NCBI RefSeq assembly: GCF_019904295.1
Contig: NZ_CP065359.1
Coordinates: 1,513,001-1,577,000, forward strand
Length of the DNA: 64,000 nt
Source: Ruegeria sp. SCSIO 43209
GTDB lineage: Bacteria > Pseudomonadota > Alphaproteobacteria > Rhodobacterales > Rhodobacteraceae
Direction: 5' to 3'
Made by a program: the position numbers and the translations under genes. Each line of letters begins with the position of its first letter. The first letter of the stretch is position 1. The notes under the pieces are model-generated. The model had not been told where the DNA came from. It saw nothing but the letters and a program-made list of their open reading frames with translations, and did no database searches. Below, piece after piece: positions 43,456-54,457 of the stretch.

Positions 43456-43755
43456 GTGCAGGACCTGATGACCATGATCACCACACTCCGCCGCCCGCGA
43501 CTATTGGCCCGTGCCGCCAAGATCGGGGCGCAGGACTATAATCGCGACCGCCACCTGCAACGGCTTCTTGGGTATGGATCAACACCGGGCACTGGCGCAG
43601 CGTTGATCCGTTTGCTGGAATTGGAGCGTGAGATTAACGCGCAGCGCATCGAAGAAGATGCGGCCTATTCACTTGTTCGCCATCTTGATCTGCTGATTGC
43701 ATTGAATGGCGAAGCGCAACTGTATCAGGCCAGTCGCGCAACGCAGTATCAGTAA
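43456..43755 (+). CDS. DUF6477 protein
   Basis: A 99-residue helical, basic protein of the DUF6477 family. The N-terminal MQDLMTMITTLRRPRLLARA and the RLLELEREINAQR segment are its landmarks. The start is GTG 43456 with AAGG upstream. Function unknown. It abuts the convergent methyltransferase gene without a gap, and it is divergent from the DUF6456 gene across about 240 bases of regulatory DNA. Confidence 0.8.
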   Translation: MQDLMTMITTLRRPRLLARAAKIGAQDYNRDRHLQRLLGYGSTPGTGAALIRLLELEREINAQRIEEDAAYSLVRHLDLLIALNGEAQLYQASRATQYQ

Positions 43756-45300
43756 TCAGGTGAACGCGTCCGGCATCGATGCTTTCTTTTCGGCAACATA
43801 TGCGTCGAGCGCCGCCTTTACATCAGGGTCAAGCTGCGGCTGCTGGTAGTTCGCCAACAGATGCTCAACCCGTGCCGAAGCCAGCGTCCGTGTATCGCGG
43901 GCGCCTTCTTCTTCCCAGGTCTCAAACGGCTTATAATCCAAGAGATCGGTTTTCCAGAACGCTTCCTTGAAGTTGGCTTGCGTATGGGCACAACCCAAAT
44001 AGTGACCTCCGGGACCGACTTCGCGGATGGCGTCCATCGCCTGTGCATTCTCATCATAGGCCACACCTTTGGCCAATCCGTGCAAGACGCCCAACTGATC
44101 GGCATCCATGACGAATTTCTCGAAATCCGCCACCAAGCCGCCTTCGAGCCAACCGCAGGAATGCAGCATGAAATTCACACCCGACATAAGGCCCATGTTC
44201 AACGAGTTCGCGGTCTCATACGCAGCTTGCGCATCCGGCAATTTTGAACCACAGAACGAACCCGCAGAGCGATATGGCAAACCCAGTCGGCGCGCCAACT
44301 GACCCGCACCATAAGTGACGTGCGAAGCCTCTGGGGTGCCAAAGGTCGGCGCTCCTGAATTCATGTCGATCGACGATACGAACGCCCCAAAGATCGCAGG
44401 AGCACCCGGACGGATGATCTGGCTATATGCTACACCTGCCATGACCTCGGCCAGAACCTGCGTCAGCGTGCCCGCGACCGAAACCGGTGCCATAGCACCA
44501 CCAACGATGAACGGCGAAATAATGCAGGCCTGATTGTTTGCGGCATAAACTTCCAGAGAACCCATCATCACGTCGTCAAAGGTCATCGGCGAGTTGATGT
44601 TGGTCAACGATGTCATCACGGTGTTGTTCTGCACGAACTCTTTGCCGAACAGAATCTCGCACATCTCGATCGAATCCTGCGCCCGGCTAGGATCAGTGAC
44701 CGAACCCATGAACGGTTTGTCGGACAGAGTCATATGCGCCATCAGCATGTCCAAATGGCGCTTGTTTACCGGAATATCTGTCGGTTCGCAGACCGTACCG
44801 CCCGAATGGTGCAGCCACTTGGACATGTAGGCCAGCTTCACGAACTTGTTGAAATCGTCCATTGTCGCGTAACGACGTCCGCCTTGCGCATCGCGTACGA
44901 ACGGAGGACCATAGACCGGAGCCAGAACCATATTGCGGCCGCCGATGACTACCGATTTCTCAGGATTGCGGGCGTGCTGGGTAAATTCGCTAGGGGCGGT
45001 CTTGATCAGCTCACGTGCCAGGCCGCGCGGCAGGCGGACCCGCTCACCATCGACATCTGCACCCGCGTCTTTCCAGCGCTCAAGCGCTGCCGGATTGTCT
45101 ACGAAATTGACGCCAATCTCAGCCAATACGGTTTCCGCATTGGTTTCGATAATCTCCAGCGCCTCTTCGTTGAGGACCTCGAAATTGGGGATATTGCGTT
45201 CGATATATTTCGCGGTTTCGATCTTGACCGCCGTACGCTCGGCACGACGGGCGGCACCACCGCCACCCCGTGCCCTGCGCCGGGTGTTTGCCTCTGCCAT
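43756..45300 (-). CDS. MttB/MtgB-family trimethylamine methyltransferase-like protein
   Basis: A 514-residue TIM-barrel methyltransferase of the COG5598 family. There is no in-frame amber codon, so it is the non-pyrrolysine type, related to glycine betaine corrinoid methyltransferases. Conserved parts include GTVCEPTDIPVNKRH, TLTQVLAEVMAGVAYSQI and the C-terminal GPGGHYLGCAHT. The first 25 residues are an Arg/Ala-rich extension. No corrinoid protein gene is adjacent, so the methyl acceptor must be encoded elsewhere. Substrate, probably a quaternary or tertiary amine, is not certain. Confidence 0.87.
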   Translation of the reverse strand: MAEANTRRRARGGGGAARRAERTAVKIETAKYIERNIPNFEVLNEEALEIIETNAETVLAEIGVNFVDNPAALERWKDAGADVDGERVRLPRGLARELIKTAPSEFTQHARNPEKSVVIGGRNMVLAPVYGPPFVRDAQGGRRYATMDDFNKFVKLAYMSKWLHHSGGTVCEPTDIPVNKRHLDMLMAHMTLSDKPFMGSVTDPSRAQDSIEMCEILFGKEFVQNNTVMTSLTNINSPMTFDDVMMGSLEVYAANNQACIISPFIVGGAMAPVSVAGTLTQVLAEVMAGVAYSQIIRPGAPAIFGAFVSSIDMNSGAPTFGTPEASHVTYGAGQLARRLGLPYRSAGSFCGSKLPDAQAAYETANSLNMGLMSGVNFMLHSCGWLEGGLVADFEKFVMDADQLGVLHGLAKGVAYDENAQAMDAIREVGPGGHYLGCAHTQANFKEAFWKTDLLDYKPFETWEEEGARDTRTLASARVEHLLANYQQPQLDPDVKAALDAYVAEKKASMPDAFT

Positions 45301-45434
45301 TGAGTAAATCCCGTGATTGGTTGGTTTGGTAGATGTGTTACATGAACGGCAAACTCCGCCACAGGTAGTTTACGGCGCTCTAGAGGTAAAAGCGACATGA
45401 ACTGTAGGCCACAGCGACATATGTCTGTCAGTCC

Positions 45435-45875
45435 CTACTTTGCCCATTTCTGCATGACGACAGAATTCCCTGCCTCCTCGACCTCCACCCAACCCAGATG
45501 GGTGTACATTTCACGGGTCGCGTGCATCAATCGGTGAGTCCGCAAGCGCAGGATAGAAAGCCCAAGCTCAACAGCCTCAGCTTCAGCAACTGCAAGTAAT
45601 TGCCGCGCAACACCTTTGCCCTGAGCTTCTGGCGAAACGGCGAGATTGAATACCATCATAGCCTCGGCCTGTTGATCAAATATGATGACACCGAGAAGTG
45701 TACCGTCCACTTCAGCAATGACGACCTGATGCTCTGCGATCTCTTCCTCGATACCAGACGCAACATCCGGCAGATCGGCAATGTCTCTCATCGCATCGGC
45801 ATAAGCGCTTGCGATACAAACTTGTATCGACTTGGCGTCGCTTCGTTCGGCAGTTCTGAGTTTTATGGTGGTCAT
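45435..45875 (-). CDS. GNAT-family N-acetyltransferase
   Basis: A 146-residue acetyl-CoA-dependent acetyltransferase. The acetyl-CoA site is in VSPEAQGKGVARQLLAVAEAEA, with the preceding beta strand MVFNLAV; LGLSILRLRTH and MYTHLGWVEVEE complete the GNAT core. The acceptor is unknown. It is divergent from guaA with 70 bases between the starts. Confidence 0.87.
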   Translation of the reverse strand: MTTIKLRTAERSDAKSIQVCIASAYADAMRDIADLPDVASGIEEEIAEHQVVIAEVDGTLLGVIIFDQQAEAMMVFNLAVSPEAQGKGVARQLLAVAEAEAVELGLSILRLRTHRLMHATREMYTHLGWVEVEEAGNSVVMQKWAK

Positions 45876-45945
45876 GTATCAGCCTCCTCGCTGAATTGAC
45901 GTCATTACGCTTGCACAAGCAAGGCTTGCGACCTAATAGCCAATC

Positions 45946-47505
<1,560 letters not shown>

Positions 47506-47562
47506 TTATTCCCCCTCGACAGTGCTGAAATGCACCGCGTTTGACGGGAGAAGGACAATTCG

Positions 47563-48155
47563 ATGAGCAACTACTCGGTACATGAAACGGCAATCGTCGA
47601 TGAAGGCGCGCAGATCGGAGATGGCTGCCGAATCTGGCATTGGGTGCACATCTGCGGCGGCGCTAAGCTGGGCCGAAATGTTTCACTTGGGCAGAATGTA
47701 TTCGTTGGGAACAAGGTCATAATTGGCGACGATTGCAAAAAATTCAGAACAACGTTTTGAACTATGACAACACCACGCTGGAAGACGGCGTATTCTGTGG
47801 GCCGAGCATGGTGTTCACGAATGTGTACAACCCGCGTTCATTGATCGAACGAAAGGCCGAATACCGCAATACTCTGGTAAAGAAAGGGGCCACGCTGGGC
47901 GCCAATTGCACGATCGTTTGCGGTGCTACAATCGGGGAATACGCGTTTATCGGTGCAGGTGCCGTGGTTAATGCAGACGTGAAGCCATACGCACTGATGG
48001 TGGGCGTCGCTGCCAAACAGATTGGCTGGATGAGCGAGTATGGCGAGCAGTTGGATATCCCTCTCACTGGTCGTGGTGAGGTTACCTGCCCTCATACCGG
48101 TGCTCGATACGTGTTGAACGGCGATTCGGTCAGCAAAGCTCTGCCAACCACCTGA
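47563..48155 (+). pseudogene. Frameshifted left-handed beta-helix acyltransferase (WlbB/WbpD-like)
   Basis: Two overlapping frames, 47563-47760 and 47733-48155, together encode a hexapeptide-repeat N-acetyltransferase of about 197 residues of the type acting on UDP-amino sugars for surface polysaccharides. The first frame gives the start and first repeats ([19 protein letters not shown]) and stops after DDCK. The second resumes with IQNNV and continues through [19 protein letters not shown] and [17 protein letters not shown]. The break is at a run of six A at 47737-47742; one more A would restore the frame. A decayed gene, a sequencing error in the homopolymer or slippage are the options. Confidence 0.82.
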
Positions 48156-48342
48156 GTATCAGTGCCAGCGCGCTGACCGGTTAAGAACCCCCTTTATTTG
48201 AGGGTTCGCGTCAGAATACTGGCATCATCTAAGCCGCTCACCCAAAGCGATCATAGACGGCCAGACTTACATTTAGCCTTGCTTCATCGGGTAAAACGCA
48301 ATCTATTCAGCCCGTTGCACCACGGCACATGTAAGAGATCTC

Positions 48343-49230
48343 ATGAACAGCAATAAAATGCAGATCGGTAAGGCGGCGCTGTGGATGACAGGGGCGATCG
48401 CCTCATTCACATCGATGGCCATTGCCGGCCGCGAGCTGAGCGTGACGCACGACACCTTTGAGATCATGTTCTATCGCAGCCTAGTTGGTATCTGCGTGGT
48501 GGCAATCGTCCTCTCGGCTTCACGCAAATGGCATCAGGTAACCACCAAACGTCTTGGTTTGCATGGTATTCGGAACGTGTTGCATTTCACCGGGCAGAAC
48601 CTGTGGTTCTATGCAGTAACAGTGATCCCGTTGGCCCAGGTCTTTGCACTCGAATTCACTCAGCCCATCTGGGTGATCCTGCTGTCCCCACTGCTGCTGC
48701 ACGAGAGGTTGACCGCTTTGCGTCTGACCGCAGCCCTGATCGGATTTGCCGGGATTCTCATTGTGGCCCGTCCAGGGGCCGCCACACTTAGTCCCGGCGT
48801 TATTGCTGCGGCCGCATCTGCGATTTTCTTCGCGTTAACAGCAATATCGACCAAGTCCTTAACGCGCATAGCCAGCATCGGATGCATTATGTTCTGGCTT
48901 ACTTTGATGCAGGCCGGTTTGGGTCTGGTTGCATCAGGTCTGGATGGGCAAATCACACTTCCAACCTTAACGACTGCGCCGCTTCTTTTGCTTGTCGGCT
49001 TGGCAGGCCTATTGGCCCACTACTGTATTACCAATGCCCTGGCCATCGCGCCTGCGACCGTGGTCGTGCCGTTTGATTTTGCACGCCTTCCGACCATCGC
49101 GATCCTCGGGATGGTCCTTTATCACGAGCCGCTGGATCACTGGACGCTTCTGGGGGCCGCGGTGATCTTTGCCGGGATTTTCCTGAACGTTTGGTCCGAG
49201 AACCGTAGCAATTCAGCAACACCCGCATAG
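48343..49230 (+). CDS. DMT-superfamily (EamA) transporter
   Basis: A 295-residue inner-membrane protein with ten predicted helices in two EamA repeats, typical of metabolite exporters. The first repeat ends near GILIVARPG and the second near GAAVIFAGIFLNVWSE. Both halves show the PLAQVFALEFTQPIW and ATVVVPFDFARLP loop patterns of drug/metabolite transporters. Substrate unknown. It is monocistronic; about 190 bases separate it from the broken acyltransferase. Confidence 0.88.
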   Translation: MNSNKMQIGKAALWMTGAIASFTSMAIAGRELSVTHDTFEIMFYRSLVGICVVAIVLSASRKWHQVTTKRLGLHGIRNVLHFTGQNLWFYAVTVIPLAQVFALEFTQPIWVILLSPLLLHERLTALRLTAALIGFAGILIVARPGAATLSPGVIAAAASAIFFALTAISTKSLTRIASIGCIMFWLTLMQAGLGLVASGLDGQITLPTLTTAPLLLLVGLAGLLAHYCITNALAIAPATVVVPFDFARLPTIAILGMVLYHEPLDHWTLLGAAVIFAGIFLNVWSENRSNSATPA

Positions 49231-49367
49231 AGCTATTTTGCTGAATAACGCTCCGTCACCGGTTGACCCAATTTTAAAGTTTAAGACAGTAAAAAGCGGT
49301 AACGAGGCCGAATACGCCCAATGAGGATGCGTATAACAGGCAATTTGGACAGTGTAGGGAGGAATAT

Positions 49368-50594
49368 ATGAAACGAGTGTTGTTGCACACATGCGCGTTG
49401 TGCATTGGGGCAACCGCGGCGCAGGCCGGCGGCCTAGACCGAAGTGGGCAAGGTGTTAACATCCTTTTCGAAGAGGGATCTGTCGTGCAGTTTCGGCTTG
49501 GGTATACAAAGCCGGACGTAAGCGGATCGATGGAGGATCAAATCCCGACCAGCCCGACGTTTGGGGAAACGATTGACTCGGGCAATGTCTCGAACAGCTT
49601 TTTCACGCCGCATCTGGCATACAAGACTTCTTTGACCGAAAAGCTCGACTTCGCGCTGGTTTATGACGAGCCGTTTGGCGCGGATATCGACTATTCTTCG
49701 GATTATCCCTTGTCGCAGAATGTCTTGGCTCTGGCAGGTCTTCCCGGAGCAACAACTGACGTGCTTCGCGCAAAAGCAGATACCGATGCGATCACGGCTT
49801 TGCTTCGCTACAAATTGGATGGTGGCTTCAGTGTTATCGGTGGTCTCCGCGCCCAGCGTCTGAAAGCAAGTGTTTCAGTTCCGATCGCTGGAGCAAGCAC
49901 AACACCATTCGCGTCCGGCGGTTACCGCGTTGAAACCGATGCCGAGATCGATTTCGGTTACGTTGTCGGTGTTGCTTGGGAACGGCCAGATATCGCCGCA
50001 CGGGTCGCTCTGACCTATAACTCGAAAATCACACATGATCTGTCGCAGACCGAAGCGAACGATGCCATCACTGGAATTGTTCCACCCGGCATACCCGTCG
50101 TGGGTCGCGTCAGCGCTGATTCATCGACCGAGGTTGTGACGCCTCAATCGGTCAATCTCGATTTCCAGACAGGTGTCGCGCCAAAAACGCTGTTGTTTGG
50201 TTCGATCCGTTGGGTTGACTGGCCGCAAACCGTGTACGCACCGCCGGTCTATACTGGTCTGACCGGTATTAACCTGGTCGACTACGAAGAGGCGACATGG
50301 ACCTACTCACTGGGTCTCGGCTATCAGTTTAGCGAAGAATTCTCTGGCGCGGTAACGCTGGGCTACGAGAGCTCTCAGGGGAACTCGGTCTCGAACCTAG
50401 GCCCGACGGATGGGTTCTGGAGTATCGGTCTGGGCGGCACTTACTCTCTTGAAAAGGCCAAGATTTCCGGTGGTGTACGCTATACGGATATTGGGGATGC
50501 CACTGCCAACGGTACTGGCCCCGATAACCGTGCCACGTTCACTGGCAACAGCGCATGGAGCGTTGGTATTCAGGTGACTTACGCGCTGAACTAA
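49368..50594 (+). CDS. FadL/OmpP1-family outer membrane channel
   Basis: A 408-residue outer-membrane beta-barrel protein. A signal peptide spans about residues 1-21 (cleavage after AQA), followed directly by the family N-terminal hatch (GGLDRSGQGVNILFEEG). The rest consists of alternating strands ending in a C-terminal aromatic/asparagine strand VGIQVTYALN. FadL proteins take up long-chain fatty acids or other hydrophobic compounds. GGGAGGAATAT precedes the ATG. A clear terminator follows, so it is a single-gene unit. Confidence 0.88.
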   Translation: MKRVLLHTCALCIGATAAQAGGLDRSGQGVNILFEEGSVVQFRLGYTKPDVSGSMEDQIPTSPTFGETIDSGNVSNSFFTPHLAYKTSLTEKLDFALVYDEPFGADIDYSSDYPLSQNVLALAGLPGATTDVLRAKADTDAITALLRYKLDGGFSVIGGLRAQRLKASVSVPIAGASTTPFASGGYRVETDAEIDFGYVVGVAWERPDIAARVALTYNSKITHDLSQTEANDAITGIVPPGIPVVGRVSADSSTEVVTPQSVNLDFQTGVAPKTLLFGSIRWVDWPQTVYAPPVYTGLTGINLVDYEEATWTYSLGLGYQFSEEFSGAVTLGYESSQGNSVSNLGPTDGFWSIGLGGTYSLEKAKISGGVRYTDIGDATANGTGPDNRATFTGNSAWSVGIQVTYALN

Positions 50595-50616
50595 AGCAGA
50601 TGCAAATGTGCATATT

Positions 50617-50645
50617 AAGCCCCGCCATCTCGGTGGGGCTTTTTC
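50617..50645 (+). terminator. Intrinsic terminator after the FadL-like gene
   Basis: A 10-bp stem (50617-50626 with 50632-50641, one G-T wobble) with a 5-base loop and a T-run at 50640-50644. Confidence 0.88.
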
Positions 50646-50676
50646 GCATGTTCCGGGTCGATATGCTGATTGAGAG

Positions 50677-51588
50677 ATGCCAGAACAAGCCATGACTTCT
50701 CAGAAAACACTCACAGCTCGCACTTGGTCCGAATTGATACTGCTTGGTGTCATTTGGGGAATGTCATTCCTTGCGATCCGAATTGCACTTGATACGATTC
50801 CCGTCATAACATCAGTTTTCCACAGGGTTTTTTGGGCAGCGCTGGCGTTGTGGATCGTCATCATCTTTCAACGCCAACCGGTCCCGAGCGATCCCAAGGT
50901 CTGGGGTATTTTTCTGATCATGGGGCTGTTGAACAATGTCCTGCCATTCTCGCTTATGGCCTGGGGGCAGCTCTATGTCGAAACTGGGCTGACATCGATT
51001 CTGAACGCTGCCACCGCGATCTTCGGCGTCCTTTTAGCGGCCTTGTTTTTTCGCGACGAGAGGCTGACCAAAACCCGCCTCCTTGGCGTAGGGCTTGGGT
51101 TTCTGGGCGTTTCAATCACAATTGGCCTCAGACAGTTTAGCAACCTAAACCCAAGCAACCTGGGTCAGGTTGCGATCCTGGCTGGGACGCTTTCTTATGC
51201 GTTTGCAGCCATCTGGGCTCGCATCCACATGAGCACACTTCCACCTCAGATCGCCGCGGCAGGTATGTTGACCGGATCTGCGATCCTGATGACGCCTGTT
51301 ATGTTGTTGGTCGATGGAGTTCCGACCTTCACCCTGCCCCTGCAAACCTGGCTGGCAATCGCCTATTACGCCCTGCTCGCTACGGCCGGGGCGTATCTGC
51401 TGTATTATCGCGTACTGCAACAAGCAGGCAGCGGCAATGTTCTGCTCGTAACGCTCATCATTCCGCCAATCGCAATACTAATGGGTGCTTTGGTACGCGA
51501 TGAAGCTTTGCCACCACGTGCTTTTATCGGTTTTACGATACTGGCGATCGGCTTGCTCATCCTCAGCCGATCTCGCCGACGCGATTGA
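50677..51588 (+). CDS. DMT-superfamily (EamA) transporter
   Basis: A 303-residue protein with ten membrane helices in two EamA domains. The first starts with LILLGVIWGMSFLAIRIAL and the second contains ALLATAGAYLLYYRVLQQAG, and the final helix ends RSRRRD. It is only distantly like the DMT protein at 48343 and is not a recent duplicate. Direction and substrate are unknown. The start may be ATG 50677 or 50692. Confidence 0.88.
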   Translation: MPEQAMTSQKTLTARTWSELILLGVIWGMSFLAIRIALDTIPVITSVFHRVFWAALALWIVIIFQRQPVPSDPKVWGIFLIMGLLNNVLPFSLMAWGQLYVETGLTSILNAATAIFGVLLAALFFRDERLTKTRLLGVGLGFLGVSITIGLRQFSNLNPSNLGQVAILAGTLSYAFAAIWARIHMSTLPPQIAAAGMLTGSAILMTPVMLLVDGVPTFTLPLQTWLAIAYYALLATAGAYLLYYRVLQQAGSGNVLLVTLIIPPIAILMGALVRDEALPPRAFIGFTILAIGLLILSRSRRRD

Positions 51589-51637
51589 CGCCGCCAGCGG
51601 CCCGTTTTAGCTAGGGCAAAACAAGGGACGGCGGATT

Positions 51638-52510
51638 ATGATCTACAACTCGGCAACGGACTGGCGTCAGGCTGCGCGAAAGAAGGTGTTGTTCTTCGGT
51701 ATGTCCGGGTTGGGAAAATCCTATGTCTCAAACACGCTGCGAGATGCCGGGGACTGGTTCCACTATTCAATCGATTACCGCATCGGCACCCGCTATATGG
51801 GCGAACATATCGCGGACAATGCCAAGGCTGAGGCGATGAAAGTACCCTTTCTCCGCGAGCTTTTGCTGTCGGATTCAATATATATCGGGTCGAACATCAC
51901 GTTTCAGAACCTGACCCCGGTGTCGACTTATCTGGGCAAGCCGGGCAATCCCGATCTGGGAGGCCTTGAAATCTCGGAATATCAGCTGCGGCAAGACCAG
52001 TTTCGTCAGGCCGAAATCCATGCCCTGTTGGATACCAAGTATTTCATAGACCGGGCCAATCGTCTTTATTGCTATCCACACTTTATCTGCGATACCGGCG
52101 GGTCAATCTGCGAATGGGTAGAGCCTGACAATCCAAATGACCACATTCTGACCGAATTGTCGCGCCAGACCCTGATGATCTGGATCAAGGGCGATGAAGC
52201 CCACACTGAAGAACTGATCAAACGCTTCGACAAGGCACCAAAGCCTATGTCCTATAAGGCAGAGTTCCTGCAGAGGGTTTGGGACGAATACCTCGCCCTC
52301 AACAAGTGTTCCGGCACCAAGGTTGATCCGGATGCATTCATCCGCTGGACCTATGCGCAAGCGCTGGCGCACCGGCAGCCACGCTATGAAGCGATGGCCC
52401 GAAATTGGGGCGTTACAATAGCAGCCGATGACATCGCCAAAGTGCGGGATAGTGGCGATTTCGATGAGTTGATCGAACGCACCCTTGAGACCCGCCCCAA
52501 CCCCGCCTAA
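51638..52510 (+). CDS. P-loop ATPase/kinase-like protein
   Basis: A 290-residue soluble protein with an N-terminal Walker A motif (FGMSGLGKS, about residues 20-28) followed by a strand-helix pattern of a small kinase or ATPase. A conserved-looking [13 protein letters not shown] stretch lies near residue 150. I recognise it only as an uncharacterised alphaproteobacterial ATPase family. Nothing fixes its substrate. It precedes metA by 38 bases and may share its transcript. Confidence 0.7.
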   Translation: MIYNSATDWRQAARKKVLFFGMSGLGKSYVSNTLRDAGDWFHYSIDYRIGTRYMGEHIADNAKAEAMKVPFLRELLLSDSIYIGSNITFQNLTPVSTYLGKPGNPDLGGLEISEYQLRQDQFRQAEIHALLDTKYFIDRANRLYCYPHFICDTGGSICEWVEPDNPNDHILTELSRQTLMIWIKGDEAHTEELIKRFDKAPKPMSYKAEFLQRVWDEYLALNKCSGTKVDPDAFIRWTYAQALAHRQPRYEAMARNWGVTIAADDIAKVRDSGDFDELIERTLETRPNPA

Positions 52511-52548
52511 GTTCCAGACTTCCTTCGCAGTTTCAACAGCGTGACCAA

Positions 52549-53466
52549 ATGCCGATCAAAATCCCCTCTGACCTGCCCGCCTTTGAAGTCCTGACAAATG
52601 AGGGCGTCATGGTCATGGCTGATGATCAGGCCGCACGGCAGGATATTCGCCCCCTTCGGATCGGGCTTTTGAACCTGATGCCAAAGAAGATACAGACCGA
52701 AAACCAGTTCGCACGCCTGATCGGAGCGACCCCGCTGCAGATTGAGCTGTCTCTAATCCGCATGACGGAACATCAGACCAAGAATACCGCCGCCGAGCAT
52801 ATGGCCGAGTTCTACCATCCGTTTCAGGAGGTGAAGAACCAGAAGTTCGACGGCCTGATCATAACCGGTGCACCAATCGAACATCTGGATTTCGCTGACG
52901 TCACCTATTGGGATGAAATCCGCGAAGTGTTTGAGTGGACCCAGACCAATGTGCATTCCACATTTGGCGTATGCTGGGGTGGTATGGCGATGATCAACCA
53001 TTTCCACGACGTTGAAAAACACATGCTGGATGCGAAGGCCTTTGGCTGCTTCCGGCACCGGAACCTTGCACCCGCGTCTCCATTTTTGCGTGGTTTTTCT
53101 GATGATTGCGTGATACCCGTTAGCCGCTGGACCGAGATGCGGCAATACGAGATCGATGCGGTTCCCGATCTGATCACCCTGCTTGGCAGTGATGATGTCG
53201 GCCCCTGCCTGATCGAAGATCCCGCGCATCGGGCGCTCTATATCTTCAATCACTTTGAGTATGACAGCGATACGCTTAAACAGGAATATGACCGGGACAT
53301 CGCAAATAACACGCCGATTAATGTGCCTATCAACTACTATCCCGACGATGATCCAAGCCAGAACCCTCAGAACAGGTGGCGCAGTCACGCGCATCTGCTT
53401 TATGGTAACTGGATCAATGAAATTTACCAGACAACCCCGTTTGATATGAGTAAAATTGGCCAGTAA
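52549..53466 (+). CDS. metA: Homoserine O-acyltransferase (MetA)
   Basis: First dedicated step of methionine synthesis, acylating homoserine with succinyl- or acetyl-CoA. The 305-residue protein has the HTS-family nucleophile Cys in [10 protein letters not shown]. The motif [16 protein letters not shown] occurs early, and the His-Glu pair is in [17 protein letters not shown]. Whether it uses acetyl-CoA or succinyl-CoA depends on one active-site residue that I cannot assign without alignment. The last 11 bases overlap the hydrolase gene. Confidence 0.93.
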   Translation: MPIKIPSDLPAFEVLTNEGVMVMADDQAARQDIRPLRIGLLNLMPKKIQTENQFARLIGATPLQIELSLIRMTEHQTKNTAAEHMAEFYHPFQEVKNQKFDGLIITGAPIEHLDFADVTYWDEIREVFEWTQTNVHSTFGVCWGGMAMINHFHDVEKHMLDAKAFGCFRHRNLAPASPFLRGFSDDCVIPVSRWTEMRQYEIDAVPDLITLLGSDDVGPCLIEDPAHRALYIFNHFEYDSDTLKQEYDRDIANNTPINVPINYYPDDDPSQNPQNRWRSHAHLLYGNWINEIYQTTPFDMSKIGQ

Positions 53467-54409
53467 GCTTTTGATATCGCTCAGCGTTGCGCTTGTGGGT
53501 CTCGCCCTTGTGACCGCATGGCGCAGCGCGCAGCGTGAAAGCAGCGCCGAGGCTTCGTTTCCGCCAGAAGGCCAGATCGTCGATGTCGATGGCGTTGCTG
53601 TGCATGCCGTCGTGATGGGCGTAGGGCCGGATGTGGTGCTTATCCACGGGTCCAGCGGAAACACGCGCGACATGACTTTTGCGCTGGCCCCAATTCTGGC
53701 CGAGACCTATCGCGTCATCGTCTTTGACCGCCCGGGTCTTGGATATTCAGATAGCTTTAACTCCGACGGCGAAACCATTGTCGAACAAGCGGAAATCCTA
53801 CAACGGGCCGCATCGAAACTAGGCGCAGAAAAACCGATCGTCGCCGGGCAAAGCTATGGCGGTTCGGTTTCGCTTGCCTGGGCTGTCACCCGGCCCGACA
53901 ACATCACAGCTTTGGTCCTGATCGCTCCGGCGGCGATCCCGTGGGAAACACCTCTGGACGCGTTCAACACTATTGGTGCGACGACAGCGGGCAACGCCCT
54001 TGCCTTGCCTTTGGTCAGCGCATTTGTTCCTGACTGGTTTGTTACGAAGGCATTGGACCAGGTGTTTGCACCGCAAAAAGCCCCCGAAGGATATGCCGAG
54101 CATTTCGGGCCGGGCTTGACCATGCGCCAGTCTTCGATGCACGCAAATGCCAAACAGCGTGCAAATCTGCTGGATGAAATCACCGAGCTTCAACCCCGCT
54201 ATGGCGAGATCTCCGTGCCAACCGAAATTGTCCACGGTACGGCGGATACGACTGTCGGGCTGGGCTGGCATTCCGAGCGCCTGATCGAACAGATTCCCGG
54301 CGCTGAGCTGATCGAATTGGACGGCATAGGACACATGCCGCAGGTTGTGGCCGCCCCAGAGGTTGCCGCCGCAATCGACCGCGCAGCCGAGCGCGCGGGT
54401 TTGCGTTAA
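53456..54409 (+). CDS. Alpha/beta hydrolase with N-terminal membrane anchor
   Basis: A 317-residue alpha/beta hydrolase. A hydrophobic N-terminal helix ([18 protein letters not shown]) suggests a membrane anchor or uncleaved signal. The oxyanion loop is LIHGSSGN, the nucleophile Ser is in AGQSYGGS, the acid in VHGTADTTV and the His in GIGHMPQ. The start is TTG at 53456 inside the metA end; no ATG lies in frame near the hydrophobic helix. The pairing with metA is positional, and the substrate is unknown. Confidence 0.82.
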   Translation: MASKLLISLSVALVGLALVTAWRSAQRESSAEASFPPEGQIVDVDGVAVHAVVMGVGPDVVLIHGSSGNTRDMTFALAPILAETYRVIVFDRPGLGYSDSFNSDGETIVEQAEILQRAASKLGAEKPIVAGQSYGGSVSLAWAVTRPDNITALVLIAPAAIPWETPLDAFNTIGATTAGNALALPLVSAFVPDWFVTKALDQVFAPQKAPEGYAEHFGPGLTMRQSSMHANAKQRANLLDEITELQPRYGEISVPTEIVHGTADTTVGLGWHSERLIEQIPGAELIELDGIGHMPQVVAAPEVAAAIDRAAERAGLR

Positions 54410-54457
54410 GTCCATCCGTAATTCATAGTAAGATATGGATTTTATGGCGAGGCGTGC

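Noticed and set aside
47737..47743. Programmed -1 frameshift in the acyltransferase gene
   Set aside because: The slippery heptamer would be C AAA AAA, which gives a mismatch in the P site after slipping, and no stimulatory stem is evident; a mutation or sequence error is simpler.
48184..48211. Hairpin after the broken acyltransferase as terminator
   Set aside because: Six-base stem with a long loop and no T-run.
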